Shown here: piece by piece, positions 42,438-49,283 of the stretch
Numbering within the stretch: position 1 is the stretch's first letter
How the letters are laid out: each line of letters opens with the position of its first letter
Assembly: GCA_947311435.1 (NCBI GenBank)
Contig: CAMZKT010000047.1
Span: forward strand, 1 to 49,283
Direction: 5' to 3'
Length of the DNA stretch: 49,283 bases
Source: an uncultured Desulfocapsa sp.
GTDB taxonomy: Bacteria > Desulfobacterota > Desulfobulbia > Desulfobulbales > Desulfocapsaceae
Program-made: the position numbers and the translations under genes
Notes under the pieces: generated by a model
What the model was told of the DNA's origin: nothing
Seen by the model: the letters and a program-made list of their open reading frames with translations, nothing else
Database searches by the model: none

Positions 42438-42953
42438 CTATTTTCGGTTATCTGTTTCCTGTACGCCAACACCACAGTCGCTTGTGCCACCCTGTATTTT
42501 ATCAAGCGCATGAACAAGACAGGGCAGTAATACAGCTATATTCTCTCGAGCTGCTTTTTCGCTTCCCGGAAGATTGATAATCAGGGAGTTGCCACGAATA
42601 CCAGCACGACCACGAGAGAGTACAGCATGGGGAGTCTTCTTCAAACTTTCAGCACGCATGGCCTCCGCCATTCCCGGAAGCTCCTTTTCAAGCACATCAT
42701 CCATGGCTTCCGGTGTTACATCTGTAGGAGCAACCCCCGTACCACCAGTGGTGATAATCAGGTCTATTTCTTCAATATCCACCCAGGAGATAAGCGTGTT
42801 CTTTATGGTCTCGACACGATCTGGAACAATCGCGTAGGCTTTTTGCTCGTATCCTAAACCCTTCAGTGTCTTAAGAAGGTAAGGGCCACTGGTGTCTACA
42901 CGTTCACCACGCGCGCCTTTATCACTCATGGTAAGTACACCAAATGAAAACAT
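42438..42953 (-). CDS. Molybdopterin adenylyltransferase-like protein (MogA/MoaB family)
   Basis: The 171-residue protein has the MogA/MoaB signature: GVLTMSDKGARGERVDTSGPYL, DLIITTGGTGVAPTDVTPEA, and IINLPGSEKAARENI. It adenylates molybdopterin in molybdenum cofactor synthesis. ATG 42953 is chosen over ATG 42974 because GGAAG lies seven bases before it and the protein then begins as in homologues. Its start is 39 bases downstream of the end of the EF-G-like gene on the same strand. Confidence 0.92.
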   Translation of the reverse strand: MFSFGVLTMSDKGARGERVDTSGPYLLKTLKGLGYEQKAYAIVPDRVETIKNTLISWVDIEEIDLIITTGGTGVAPTDVTPEAMDDVLEKELPGMAEAMRAESLKKTPHAVLSRGRAGIRGNSLIINLPGSEKAARENIAVLLPCLVHALDKIQGGTSDCGVGVQETDNRK

Positions 42954-42991
42954 GCTTATTCTTCCAGGGTTCATATTGTTTTTATACTTCC

Positions 42992-45049
42992 CTATTGAGC
43001 CGTCCGAGCCGCTACAATTTTATCCGCGATCTGGGCAGGAACCTCTTCATAATGAGAAAATTCCAGGCTAAACTTTCCAAGCCCACCTGTCATTGCTGTC
43101 AGGTCAGCTGCATAAAGGAGAACCTCTGATCGAGGAACCTGAGCATTTATCACCTCACGACCATTTGCAGCATCCATGCCCATGACTTTTCCACGCCTGG
43201 CATTTAAGTCTCCCATTATGTCACCCACATGGTCCTTGCCAACCATTATGGTCATATCGACGTATGGTTCCAGTAAAACGAGACCGGCGTCCTGTGCCCC
43301 TTTTTTAAAGGCCAGAGAACCTGCGATCTTAAAAGCCATTTCAGAAGAATCAACGTTGTGAAAAGAGCCATCAATAAGGGTGACTTTTATATCAACCACA
43401 GGATAACCCGCAAGTACACCTTTTTCCATGGCTTCAACGATTCCTTTCTCAACCGCTGGTCGATACTGTTGAGGAATAACACCCCCAACAATTTTATCCT
43501 CAAACTCAAATCCTTTACCTGGGTTTGGGCTGATCTCTATTGTACAATCTCCATATTGACCACGGCCTCCACTCTGCTTTTTATGTTTCCCCTGGACCGT
43601 TGCAGAACCACGAATGGTTTCCTTGTATGGAATTTTGGGAACGCTTAGATCCATCTGCACCCCAAACTTCCTGTTAATACGTGCCCCAACAACCTCCAGG
43701 TGTACCTTCCCCATGCCGGAAATAAGCACCTCCCCTGTCTGGGCTTCTCTTGACAACCTCAAGGTAAGATCTTCATCAAGCATTCGGGTAATGGAAGAGA
43801 ACAGCTTTTCCTCATCCCCCTGTTCTGCAGAAATGGCAAACGAAATAACCGGAGACATGACGTCAAGTGGATCGTATATGATTGGGGCAGATTCGTCACA
43901 TAGAGTATCGCCAGTTGTTGTCTCTTTGAGTTTTGCAACGGCTACTATCATGCCTGGTCCGGCGCTCTCAACTTGTCTCTGTTCCTTTCCTTCCGGAATA
44001 AAAAGATGCCCGAACCGTTCTTCCGTCTCTTTATTGGCATTATAAAAAGTATCTCCGGAAAGGGTGCCTGAGTATATTCTGAATATGGTTAATCGTCCTG
44101 CGTATGGGTCAGCCATGGTTTTAAATACCTGGGCTGAAAATTTTCCATCCGCTGACACCATTCGCTCAACAGGTTCTCCCGCGGGATCAACGCCCACTTT
44201 TGGGGGTCTGTCAGAAGGAGATGGCAGAATATCGTTTATCATGTCAAGAAGTGATGATGTCCCGAAGTTATTCGTTGCCGCCCCTACACAAACCGGAACA
44301 ATACTTCCCCTGGCAACGCCTTCTTTCAAACCGGCTGTAAGATCCTCTGTTGACAGTTCACCATCTTCAAGGAATTTCTCAATAAGATCATCATCTGTTT
44401 CCGCGACATTTTCCATCAAAGCTTCACGATACCGTGTAACATTTCCTACCAAATCGTCGGGAATTTCAGCCTCAGTTACGCCGCCACCGCCTTTTTCATC
44501 AAAGAGCCAGGCCTTACCGCTCATCACATCAACAAAACCCTTAAAGTTTTCTTCTTCTCCAATGGGAAGATGTAAGACCACAGGAGTTAATGGCAGGGAA
44601 TCTTTTATCTGACTAATGGTACGATAGAAATCAGCACGTTCACGATCAAGCTTGTTAATCAATATGAGGGACGGCAGCGATTGCTCAGCTATAAAATCGG
44701 CAAACTTGATTGTCTGGCCCTTTACACCCAGAACGGCTCCGACGATAAAAACTGCAGCGTCAGCGATTTGGGTTGCCACACTGGTTTCATTGAGAAAATT
44801 ATCATCTCCTGGAGTGTCCAGGAGATATACATCGTGTTTTTTCCAGGTATAATTGTGAAAGGAGGTGTTGATTGAAATATTACGCTGTACTTCTTCATCT
44901 TCAAAATCAAGAGTGGTACTGCCATCATCTACCTTGCCTAGACGGTTAATCTTCCCGGCCGTATACAGCATGGCTTCGGCCAAAGAAGTCTTTCCACAAT
45001 TTCCATGTCCAATGATCGCGATGTTTCTTATCTTACTGATATCCTGCAT
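42992..45049 (-). CDS. Elongation factor G-like translational GTPase (EF-G paralogue)
   Basis: The 685-residue protein has all EF-G domains: the G domain with P-loop GHGNCGKTS, DTPGDDNF and NKLDRERADF, domain II, and domains III-V with the GRGQYGDCTIEI, ARRGKVMGMD and PRSEVLLYAADLTAMTGG regions. The G1 and G3 motifs differ from canonical EF-G (GHVDAGKTT, DTPGHVDF), which places it in the EF-G-like / FusA2-type subgroup. The role is not settled; translocation or ribosome recycling are possible. AAGGAGG precedes the ATG. Confidence 0.88.
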   Translation of the reverse strand: MQDISKIRNIAIIGHGNCGKTSLAEAMLYTAGKINRLGKVDDGSTTLDFEDEEVQRNISINTSFHNYTWKKHDVYLLDTPGDDNFLNETSVATQIADAAVFIVGAVLGVKGQTIKFADFIAEQSLPSLILINKLDRERADFYRTISQIKDSLPLTPVVLHLPIGEEENFKGFVDVMSGKAWLFDEKGGGGVTEAEIPDDLVGNVTRYREALMENVAETDDDLIEKFLEDGELSTEDLTAGLKEGVARGSIVPVCVGAATNNFGTSSLLDMINDILPSPSDRPPKVGVDPAGEPVERMVSADGKFSAQVFKTMADPYAGRLTIFRIYSGTLSGDTFYNANKETEERFGHLFIPEGKEQRQVESAGPGMIVAVAKLKETTTGDTLCDESAPIIYDPLDVMSPVISFAISAEQGDEEKLFSSITRMLDEDLTLRLSREAQTGEVLISGMGKVHLEVVGARINRKFGVQMDLSVPKIPYKETIRGSATVQGKHKKQSGGRGQYGDCTIEISPNPGKGFEFEDKIVGGVIPQQYRPAVEKGIVEAMEKGVLAGYPVVDIKVTLIDGSFHNVDSSEMAFKIAGSLAFKKGAQDAGLVLLEPYVDMTIMVGKDHVGDIMGDLNARRGKVMGMDAANGREVINAQVPRSEVLLYAADLTAMTGGLGKFSLEFSHYEEVPAQIADKIVAARTAQ

Positions 45050-45123
45050 GCAAACCTCCTTGAAGATTACGTCTTACAAAAAAAACAGTGCCAAATTTGG
45101 GTTTTACGAGAGCAACAATCATT

Positions 45124-45153
45124 CATATATTCAATAATTCCCTTGAAAGTCAA
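45124..45153 (-). promoter_or_regulatory. Possible sigma-70 promoter for the EF-G-like gene
   Basis: On the minus strand TTGACT (45153-45148), eighteen bases, then TATATG (45129-45124). The -35 matches TTGACA in five of six bases; the -10 is weaker. It lies 75 bases before the ATG at 45049. The 419 bases between this gene and murJ hold no gene that I can see. Confidence 0.35.
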
Positions 45154-45468
45154 GGATGTTCCATTCATCACAGTAAATATTAAGCTAACAGCCACTCTTC
45201 ATCCGGACAAATAACTACCAAAAATTTAAAATTAAAATCAGTTGCCACACATGGGGAGCTTATGACAAACACTATACTTACAGCTAATTACAAACCACCC
45301 TACTTTATATGGCAGTGGAGATGAAAAAACTGTATTATCACCTAATTGATTTGGTAATTCGGATCAATTTCAATTTAAGGTTCAAAATATAAATCATTAA
45401 AATTCCGAAATATTGAGAAACATAGTATTTCAGGATATTCTCCGCTCACCTTAATTTTTTTATAACAC

Positions 45469-47058
45469 GTGAAAAGTAAAGCAAAACAGAGTGGCAAAAT
45501 CGCAAAATCTGCTGCCACTGTCTCCATCGCAGTAATGTGCAGTCGTGTTCTCGGGCTGGTGCGAGAACAGATTTTCGCCGGAATGTTCGGTGCAGGAATG
45601 GCATATGACGCCTTTGTCGTGGCTTTTCGTATTCCTAACCTGCTTAGAGATCTTTTTGCAGAGGGAGCCTTGTCGGCAGCCTTTATTACAGTGTTCACAG
45701 ACTATGACACTAATCGCAGCAAAGAAGAGACCTGGCAACTAGCCTCTAATGTGCTTGTCTTTTTTGGTGTTTTTCTCTCCTTACTCACTCTTACCGGGAT
45801 GTTTTTTTCAGAACACCTGGTGAACCTCCTGGCATCTCACTTTTCAGCAGTGAATGGGAAAACTGAACTGACTACCCTGCTTACCATGATTATGCTCCCA
45901 TTCCTGGTGGTCATTTCCCTTTCTGCTGTTGTTATGGGCATCCTGAACTCCAAGGGGAAATTTTTTGTACCGGCCATGGCTTCTACCTTCTTTAACCTTG
46001 GGTCTATTATCGGTGGAGTGAGCCTTGCGTTTATTCTTCCCAAATTTGGTCACCCGGCTATTATCGGTATGGCAATTGGTACTTTAATCGGCGGGACACT
46101 TCAGCTCCTGATGCAGTTCCCTACCCTCCTAAAATGCGGTTTCAAATTTACTCCCCATCTGAACATAAAGGACTCTGGATTACGGCGCATCATAACCCTC
46201 ATGATTCCTGCAATCATTGGCCTTTCACCAACACAGTTAAACATCTTTATTAATACCAATTTTGCTTCATCCTGTATCGAAGGTTCTGTTTCCTGGCTTA
46301 ACTATGCCTTTCGTCTTGTGCAACTCCCCATTGGTATTTTTGGCGTTGCCCTCTCCATCGCAGCCATGCCGGTTCTTGCCAGACATGCAGCAAAAAAAGA
46401 TATGGAAGGCATGAAGGAGACACTGGTATCATCGCTGACCATGGTCTTCAGTCTTACAATACCAGCCTCAATTGGGCTTATGCTTCTTGCCGAACCCATT
46501 ATTCGAATTATCTTTGAGCGAGGTGCTTTTACAGCTTCCGATACCAGTGCAACAGCTCACATTCTTATCCTATATGCCACCGGACTTTTTGCGTATTCAG
46601 CAAACAAGATTATGGTTCCTGTTTTCTACGCCCTGGAAGACACCAAGTATCCACTGATTGCCGCATTTATAGCCGTTGGAACAAATCTCCTTATAATAAG
46701 TTTCTCCATTGATCATTTTCAATACCTGGCCATTGCTCTTTCCACTTCCTGCTCAATGATGCTTAATTTTCTTTTTCTGAGTATCGTTTTGTATATTAAG
46801 ACAGGCGGGTACTCTATCAGGTACCTATTCAAAGCACTCTCCAAAATTGCCATTGCAGGATCAGCCATGGCATTTCTTCTCCTCTGGAGCAGAAGTTTTT
46901 TTATGGCTCAACTCAATGGAGGACTTTTGCAGGCATGTTTTGTCCTTGCTGCTATAATTGCCTTTGCCGCAGTACTTTATGGAACCCTTCTCCATATGAT
47001 GAAATTACAGGAACTGACTTCAGTCACCTCTAAAATCAGCGAAAGATTCAGCCGATAA
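45469..47058 (+). CDS. murJ: Lipid II flippase MurJ
   Basis: The 529-residue protein has about fourteen membrane helices and the MurJ/MviN pattern: the N-terminal SRVLGLVREQIFAGMFGAGMAYDAFVVAFRIPNLLRDLFAEGALSAAFITVF, a lipid-II-binding arginine region in the first helices, and FEHGAFTASDT-like FERGAFTASDTSATA later. It moves lipid II across the inner membrane for peptidoglycan synthesis. The start is GTG 45469; no strong ribosome site is visible. The last codons contain a sigma-28-like promoter sequence. Confidence 0.95.
   Translation: MKSKAKQSGKIAKSAATVSIAVMCSRVLGLVREQIFAGMFGAGMAYDAFVVAFRIPNLLRDLFAEGALSAAFITVFTDYDTNRSKEETWQLASNVLVFFGVFLSLLTLTGMFFSEHLVNLLASHFSAVNGKTELTTLLTMIMLPFLVVISLSAVVMGILNSKGKFFVPAMASTFFNLGSIIGGVSLAFILPKFGHPAIIGMAIGTLIGGTLQLLMQFPTLLKCGFKFTPHLNIKDSGLRRIITLMIPAIIGLSPTQLNIFINTNFASSCIEGSVSWLNYAFRLVQLPIGIFGVALSIAAMPVLARHAAKKDMEGMKETLVSSLTMVFSLTIPASIGLMLLAEPIIRIIFERGAFTASDTSATAHILILYATGLFAYSANKIMVPVFYALEDTKYPLIAAFIAVGTNLLIISFSIDHFQYLAIALSTSCSMMLNFLFLSIVLYIKTGGYSIRYLFKALSKIAIAGSAMAFLLLWSRSFFMAQLNGGLLQACFVLAAIIAFAAVLYGTLLHMMKLQELTSVTSKISERFSR
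47031..47058 (+). promoter_or_regulatory. Possible sigma-28-type promoter at the 3' end of murJ
   Basis: TAAAATCA (47031-47038), twelve bases, then GCCGATAA (47051-47058), the exact sigma-28 -10 consensus. The -35 TAAA is intact. It lies inside the last murJ codons, so coding chance is a real alternative. Transcription would run into the 190-base leader before the helicase gene. Confidence 0.35.
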
Positions 47059-47173
47059 TCTCTCTTTGCATTTTGTATCAGCCTAAAAAATGACTTGCTT
47101 TATTCGCGATACCACCTACAGTACAAGCATGATTGGTTGAATTGCCAACTCACATTTATGACACAACTCCTCT

Positions 47174-47215
47174 AACTGTGCACCTTTCCTGATAAGGATT
47201 GCACAGTTTTTTTAT
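47174..47215 (+). terminator. Rho-independent terminator between murJ and the helicase gene (terminator or attenuator)
   Basis: AACTGTGCA (47174-47182) pairs exactly with TGCACAGTT (47200-47208), with a smaller inner hairpin (TCCT/AGGA). Seven T (47207-47213) complete the signal. Only 37 bases remain before the helicase ATG, too few for a promoter and leader, so helicase transcripts probably pass through this hairpin. Confidence 0.75.
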
Positions 47216-47251
47216 TGAAGCACTTTGTAAATATCAGGATGGACAACAATT

Positions 47252-48949
47252 ATGACATCATTCAAAGATCTTGGCATTAACGACACTCTCCTTAAAGGTA
47301 TAGCGGAACTGGGATTCACACAGCCAACTCCTGTTCAGGAAAAAGTAATCCCCCTGATGCTCAAAGAACGGGTTGATCTCGTCAGCCTTGCTCAAACTGG
47401 AACAGGAAAAACTGCTGCTTTCGGAATACCTCTCATTCACTGGGCAAGCCCTTCTAAAAGACATACACAAGGACTGGTTCTATGCCCAACCCGTGAACTT
47501 TGTATCCAGGTGGCCAAAGATCTTGCCGGACTGTCAAAATTCATTCCAAAACTGTCCATCCTCCCCGTATATGGAGGCACGCGCATTGACCAGCAGATCA
47601 ACAAACTCCGCAAAGGAGTTCAGATAGTCGTTGCAACTCCCGGTCGCTTAAAAGATTTATTAAAGCGCAAAGCAATTGATCTCTCACATATCAATACTGT
47701 TGTTTTTGATGAAGCGGACGAAATGCTGCAAATGGGGTTTAAAGATGACCTGACAGAGATTCTGAGTCATACCCCTGAGAAAAAAAATACACTTCTTTTT
47801 TCCGCAACCATGCCTAAAGAAGTTGCAATGATAGCAAAAAAGTACATGAGAAATCCGGTGGAGCTAACCATTGGAACCAAAAACAGTGGTGCTGAAAATG
47901 TCAGGCATGAATATTACCTCATTCATCCGCGAAACAGATATCCCGCACTCAAACGAATAGTGGATAATAACCCTGGGATTTACTCAATTATTTTTTGCAG
48001 AACAAGACGCGAAACCCATGAAGTTGCAAATAAACTTATTCAGGATGGGTACAATGCAGATTCCTTGCATGGCGACTTGTCCCAGGCTCAACGGGATCAG
48101 GTAATGGGAAGATTTCGTTGTAAAAATATCCAAATTCTAGTTGCCACTGATGTTGCCGCCCGTGGACTGGATGTAACTGATTTAAGCCATGTCATTAATT
48201 ACAACCTTCCAGATGAACCAGCTGCCTATACTCATAGAAGTGGCCGTACCGGGCGAGCTGGGCGTAAAGGAACATCCATCGTTATCCTTGCAGGAAATGA
48301 GCAGTACAAGCTGAAACTCATCGAGAAGAAAATTAATAAACAATTTATTCAATGTCTGGTTCCAACGGGCCCACAGATCTGCTCGAAACAACTGATAAAC
48401 CTTCTTGATGAAGTAACAAATGCCTGCGTAAACGAAGAACAGATTTCCCCATTGTACGATGAGATTTCAGCTAAACTGGATCACCTTGACCGAGATGACC
48501 TCATAAAACGTTTTCTTTCCCTCGAATTCAATCGCTTTCTTGAATATTATAAAAACGCCCCTGACCTCAATGCTTCAGATCTCCCCCACGGCAGAACGGG
48601 AAGAAATAGAACAAAAAAGGACGCTTTCCGTGACTCGCACCCCAGACAGAAATATACTACATTCAGCCTCAATGTGGGAAGACGGCAGGGAATCATTCCT
48701 CAGGGCTTGATCGGAAAAATAAATGAAATCGAGAACGTGGGCAGGATAAAGATCGGGCGTATAGATATTCTAAGAAATTCCGCTACCCTGGAGGTGGATA
48801 GTCGCTACACCTCGCAAGTCCTCAATGCTTTTCAACAAGCGGAGATAAATGGAAAGACTGTATCTATTGAAGTCGCAAAAGCGGTACCTGCCGCCAAAAG
48901 GTACAAAGGAAAACGCAAGGCAAATTTTCAACGAAAAGAGCGAAGATAA
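47252..48949 (+). CDS. deaD: DEAD-box RNA helicase (DeaD/CsdA-like)
   Basis: The 565-residue protein has the full DEAD set: AQTGTGKT (47-54), PTRE, TPGR, DEAD (in VVFDEADEML), SAT, and ARGLDV with SGRTGRAGRKG. A C-terminal DbpA-type RNA-binding domain (about 465-545, FSLNVGRRQGIIPQGLIGKINEI) and a basic tail follow. It unwinds RNA, and family members help ribosome assembly and cold growth. It starts 37 bases after the terminator described above, so expression may depend on read-through. Confidence 0.93.
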   Translation: MTSFKDLGINDTLLKGIAELGFTQPTPVQEKVIPLMLKERVDLVSLAQTGTGKTAAFGIPLIHWASPSKRHTQGLVLCPTRELCIQVAKDLAGLSKFIPKLSILPVYGGTRIDQQINKLRKGVQIVVATPGRLKDLLKRKAIDLSHINTVVFDEADEMLQMGFKDDLTEILSHTPEKKNTLLFSATMPKEVAMIAKKYMRNPVELTIGTKNSGAENVRHEYYLIHPRNRYPALKRIVDNNPGIYSIIFCRTRRETHEVANKLIQDGYNADSLHGDLSQAQRDQVMGRFRCKNIQILVATDVAARGLDVTDLSHVINYNLPDEPAAYTHRSGRTGRAGRKGTSIVILAGNEQYKLKLIEKKINKQFIQCLVPTGPQICSKQLINLLDEVTNACVNEEQISPLYDEISAKLDHLDRDDLIKRFLSLEFNRFLEYYKNAPDLNASDLPHGRTGRNRTKKDAFRDSHPRQKYTTFSLNVGRRQGIIPQGLIGKINEIENVGRIKIGRIDILRNSATLEVDSRYTSQVLNAFQQAEINGKTVSIEVAKAVPAAKRYKGKRKANFQRKERR

Positions 48950-48958
48950 TACACCCCG

Positions 48959-49192
48959 TTATGATGGGGAACAGGGGGTCAAGGCTGTATGAACAGCCTT
49001 CTTCAATCCTGTGAGGTCAAACGGTTTAGCGATGGCTGCGGAAAATCCATATTCCCGATAATTAGCCATGATAGGATCTGTTGAATAGCCGCTTGCGACT
49101 ATTAACTTTGCTTCCGGATCCAATTCAAGAATTTTTTTGGCTGCTTCCTGCCCCCCTGTTGTCAGTCTCTTTATATTACAAAATACCGGCAT
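48959..49192 (-). pseudogene. Receiver-domain fragment, C-terminal part (probable remnant)
   Basis: The 77 residues match the second half of a response-regulator receiver of the kind fused to hybrid histidine kinases: GGQEAAKKILELDPEAKLIVASGYSTDPIMANYREYGFSAAIAKPFDLTGLKKAV. The lysine before proline (AKPF) is present, but the part with the phospho-aspartate is missing. An in-frame stop lies just upstream of the ATG and no other frame continues the domain in the window. It is probably a leftover of a deleted sensor kinase; the window edge leaves a split gene possible. Confidence 0.6.
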
Positions 49193-49283
49193 GTTTCGGT
49201 CTGATTATCCCAGCGGTGGAATTACCGACTTGGTAAAGTAAACAAGCATTAAAGCTATGATGGGTTTATTCGCAGCCCTCTCT

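Noticed and set aside
45050-45468. 419-base gap examined for a structured RNA or small gene
   Set aside because: Only a weak minus-strand promoter and a five-base stem (CCTTG/CAAGG) were seen; no tRNA-like or riboswitch-like fold.

Overview
The window is a chromosomal segment of a Gram-negative, flagellated bacterium. It has AT-rich codon use and short intergenic gaps, and most of it is one very large flagellar locus. Gene order, PomA/PomB-like stator proteins, sigma-54-type promoters and several CheX-like proteins fit a deltaproteobacterium (Desulfobacterota), possibly a marine sulfate reducer of the Desulfobulbales type. The phylum is inferred from gene content and protein style; no rRNA is present to confirm it.

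Layout. (1) 1-5.1 kb, mixed accessory genes: the tail of an upstream gene, a membrane sensor that joins a periplasmic Cache-like domain to an AlbA_2 (Schlafen-type) domain, a sugar-phosphate isomerase/epimerase-like gene interrupted by one in-frame amber codon, a small cupin, a Ste24-like M48 protease and a secreted SNase-type nuclease. (2) 5.2-10.7 kb, signalling: a cyclic-nucleotide-binding-domain protein, an NtrC-family sigma-54 activator with an imperfect receiver, and on the minus strand cheY, a CheX-like gene, a frameshifted second CheX-like gene and a large protein with two CheC/CheX-like domains plus a pseudo-receiver. (3) 10.9-24.5 kb: a TPR protein, then flgB-flgC-fliE-fliF-fliG-fliH-fliI-fliJ-motE-like-fliK-flgD-(small ORF)-flgE, closed by a clear terminator. 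(4) 24.6-30.4 kb: motA-motB-fliL-fliM-fliN-fliO-fliP-fliQ-fliR. (5) 30.4-37.1 kb: flhB-flhA-flhF-fleN-fliA and a membrane-anchored protein. (6) 37.1-42.1 kb: flgF-flgG-flgA-flgH-flgI-flgJ (rod-binding domain only). (7) 42.4-49.2 kb, housekeeping: a MogA/MoaB-like gene, a divergent EF-G paralogue, murJ, a DEAD-box helicase and a receiver-domain remnant.

How it works together. Three flagellar transcription units start downstream of sequences with the exact GG-N10-GC spacing of sigma-54 promoters (before the TPR-flgB operon, motA and flhB). An NtrC-type activator is encoded nearby. FliA (sigma-28) is encoded at the end of the flhB unit, and a good sigma-28-like promoter lies just before flgF. 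This suggests a hierarchy of sigma-54 activator, then basal body, export and stator genes, then FliA, then rod and ring genes. Filament genes (fliC, fliD, flgK, flgL), flgM/flgN and cheA/W/R/B are not in the window.

The points most worth following up are the cluster of four CheC/CheX-type phosphatase domains beside one CheY, possible slippage at G/C homopolymers in motility genes, the Cache-AlbA_2 sensor, the amber-interrupted gene, and a possible sigma-28-driven leader or small RNA before the helicase gene. No tRNA, rRNA, CRISPR array or insertion sequence was found.
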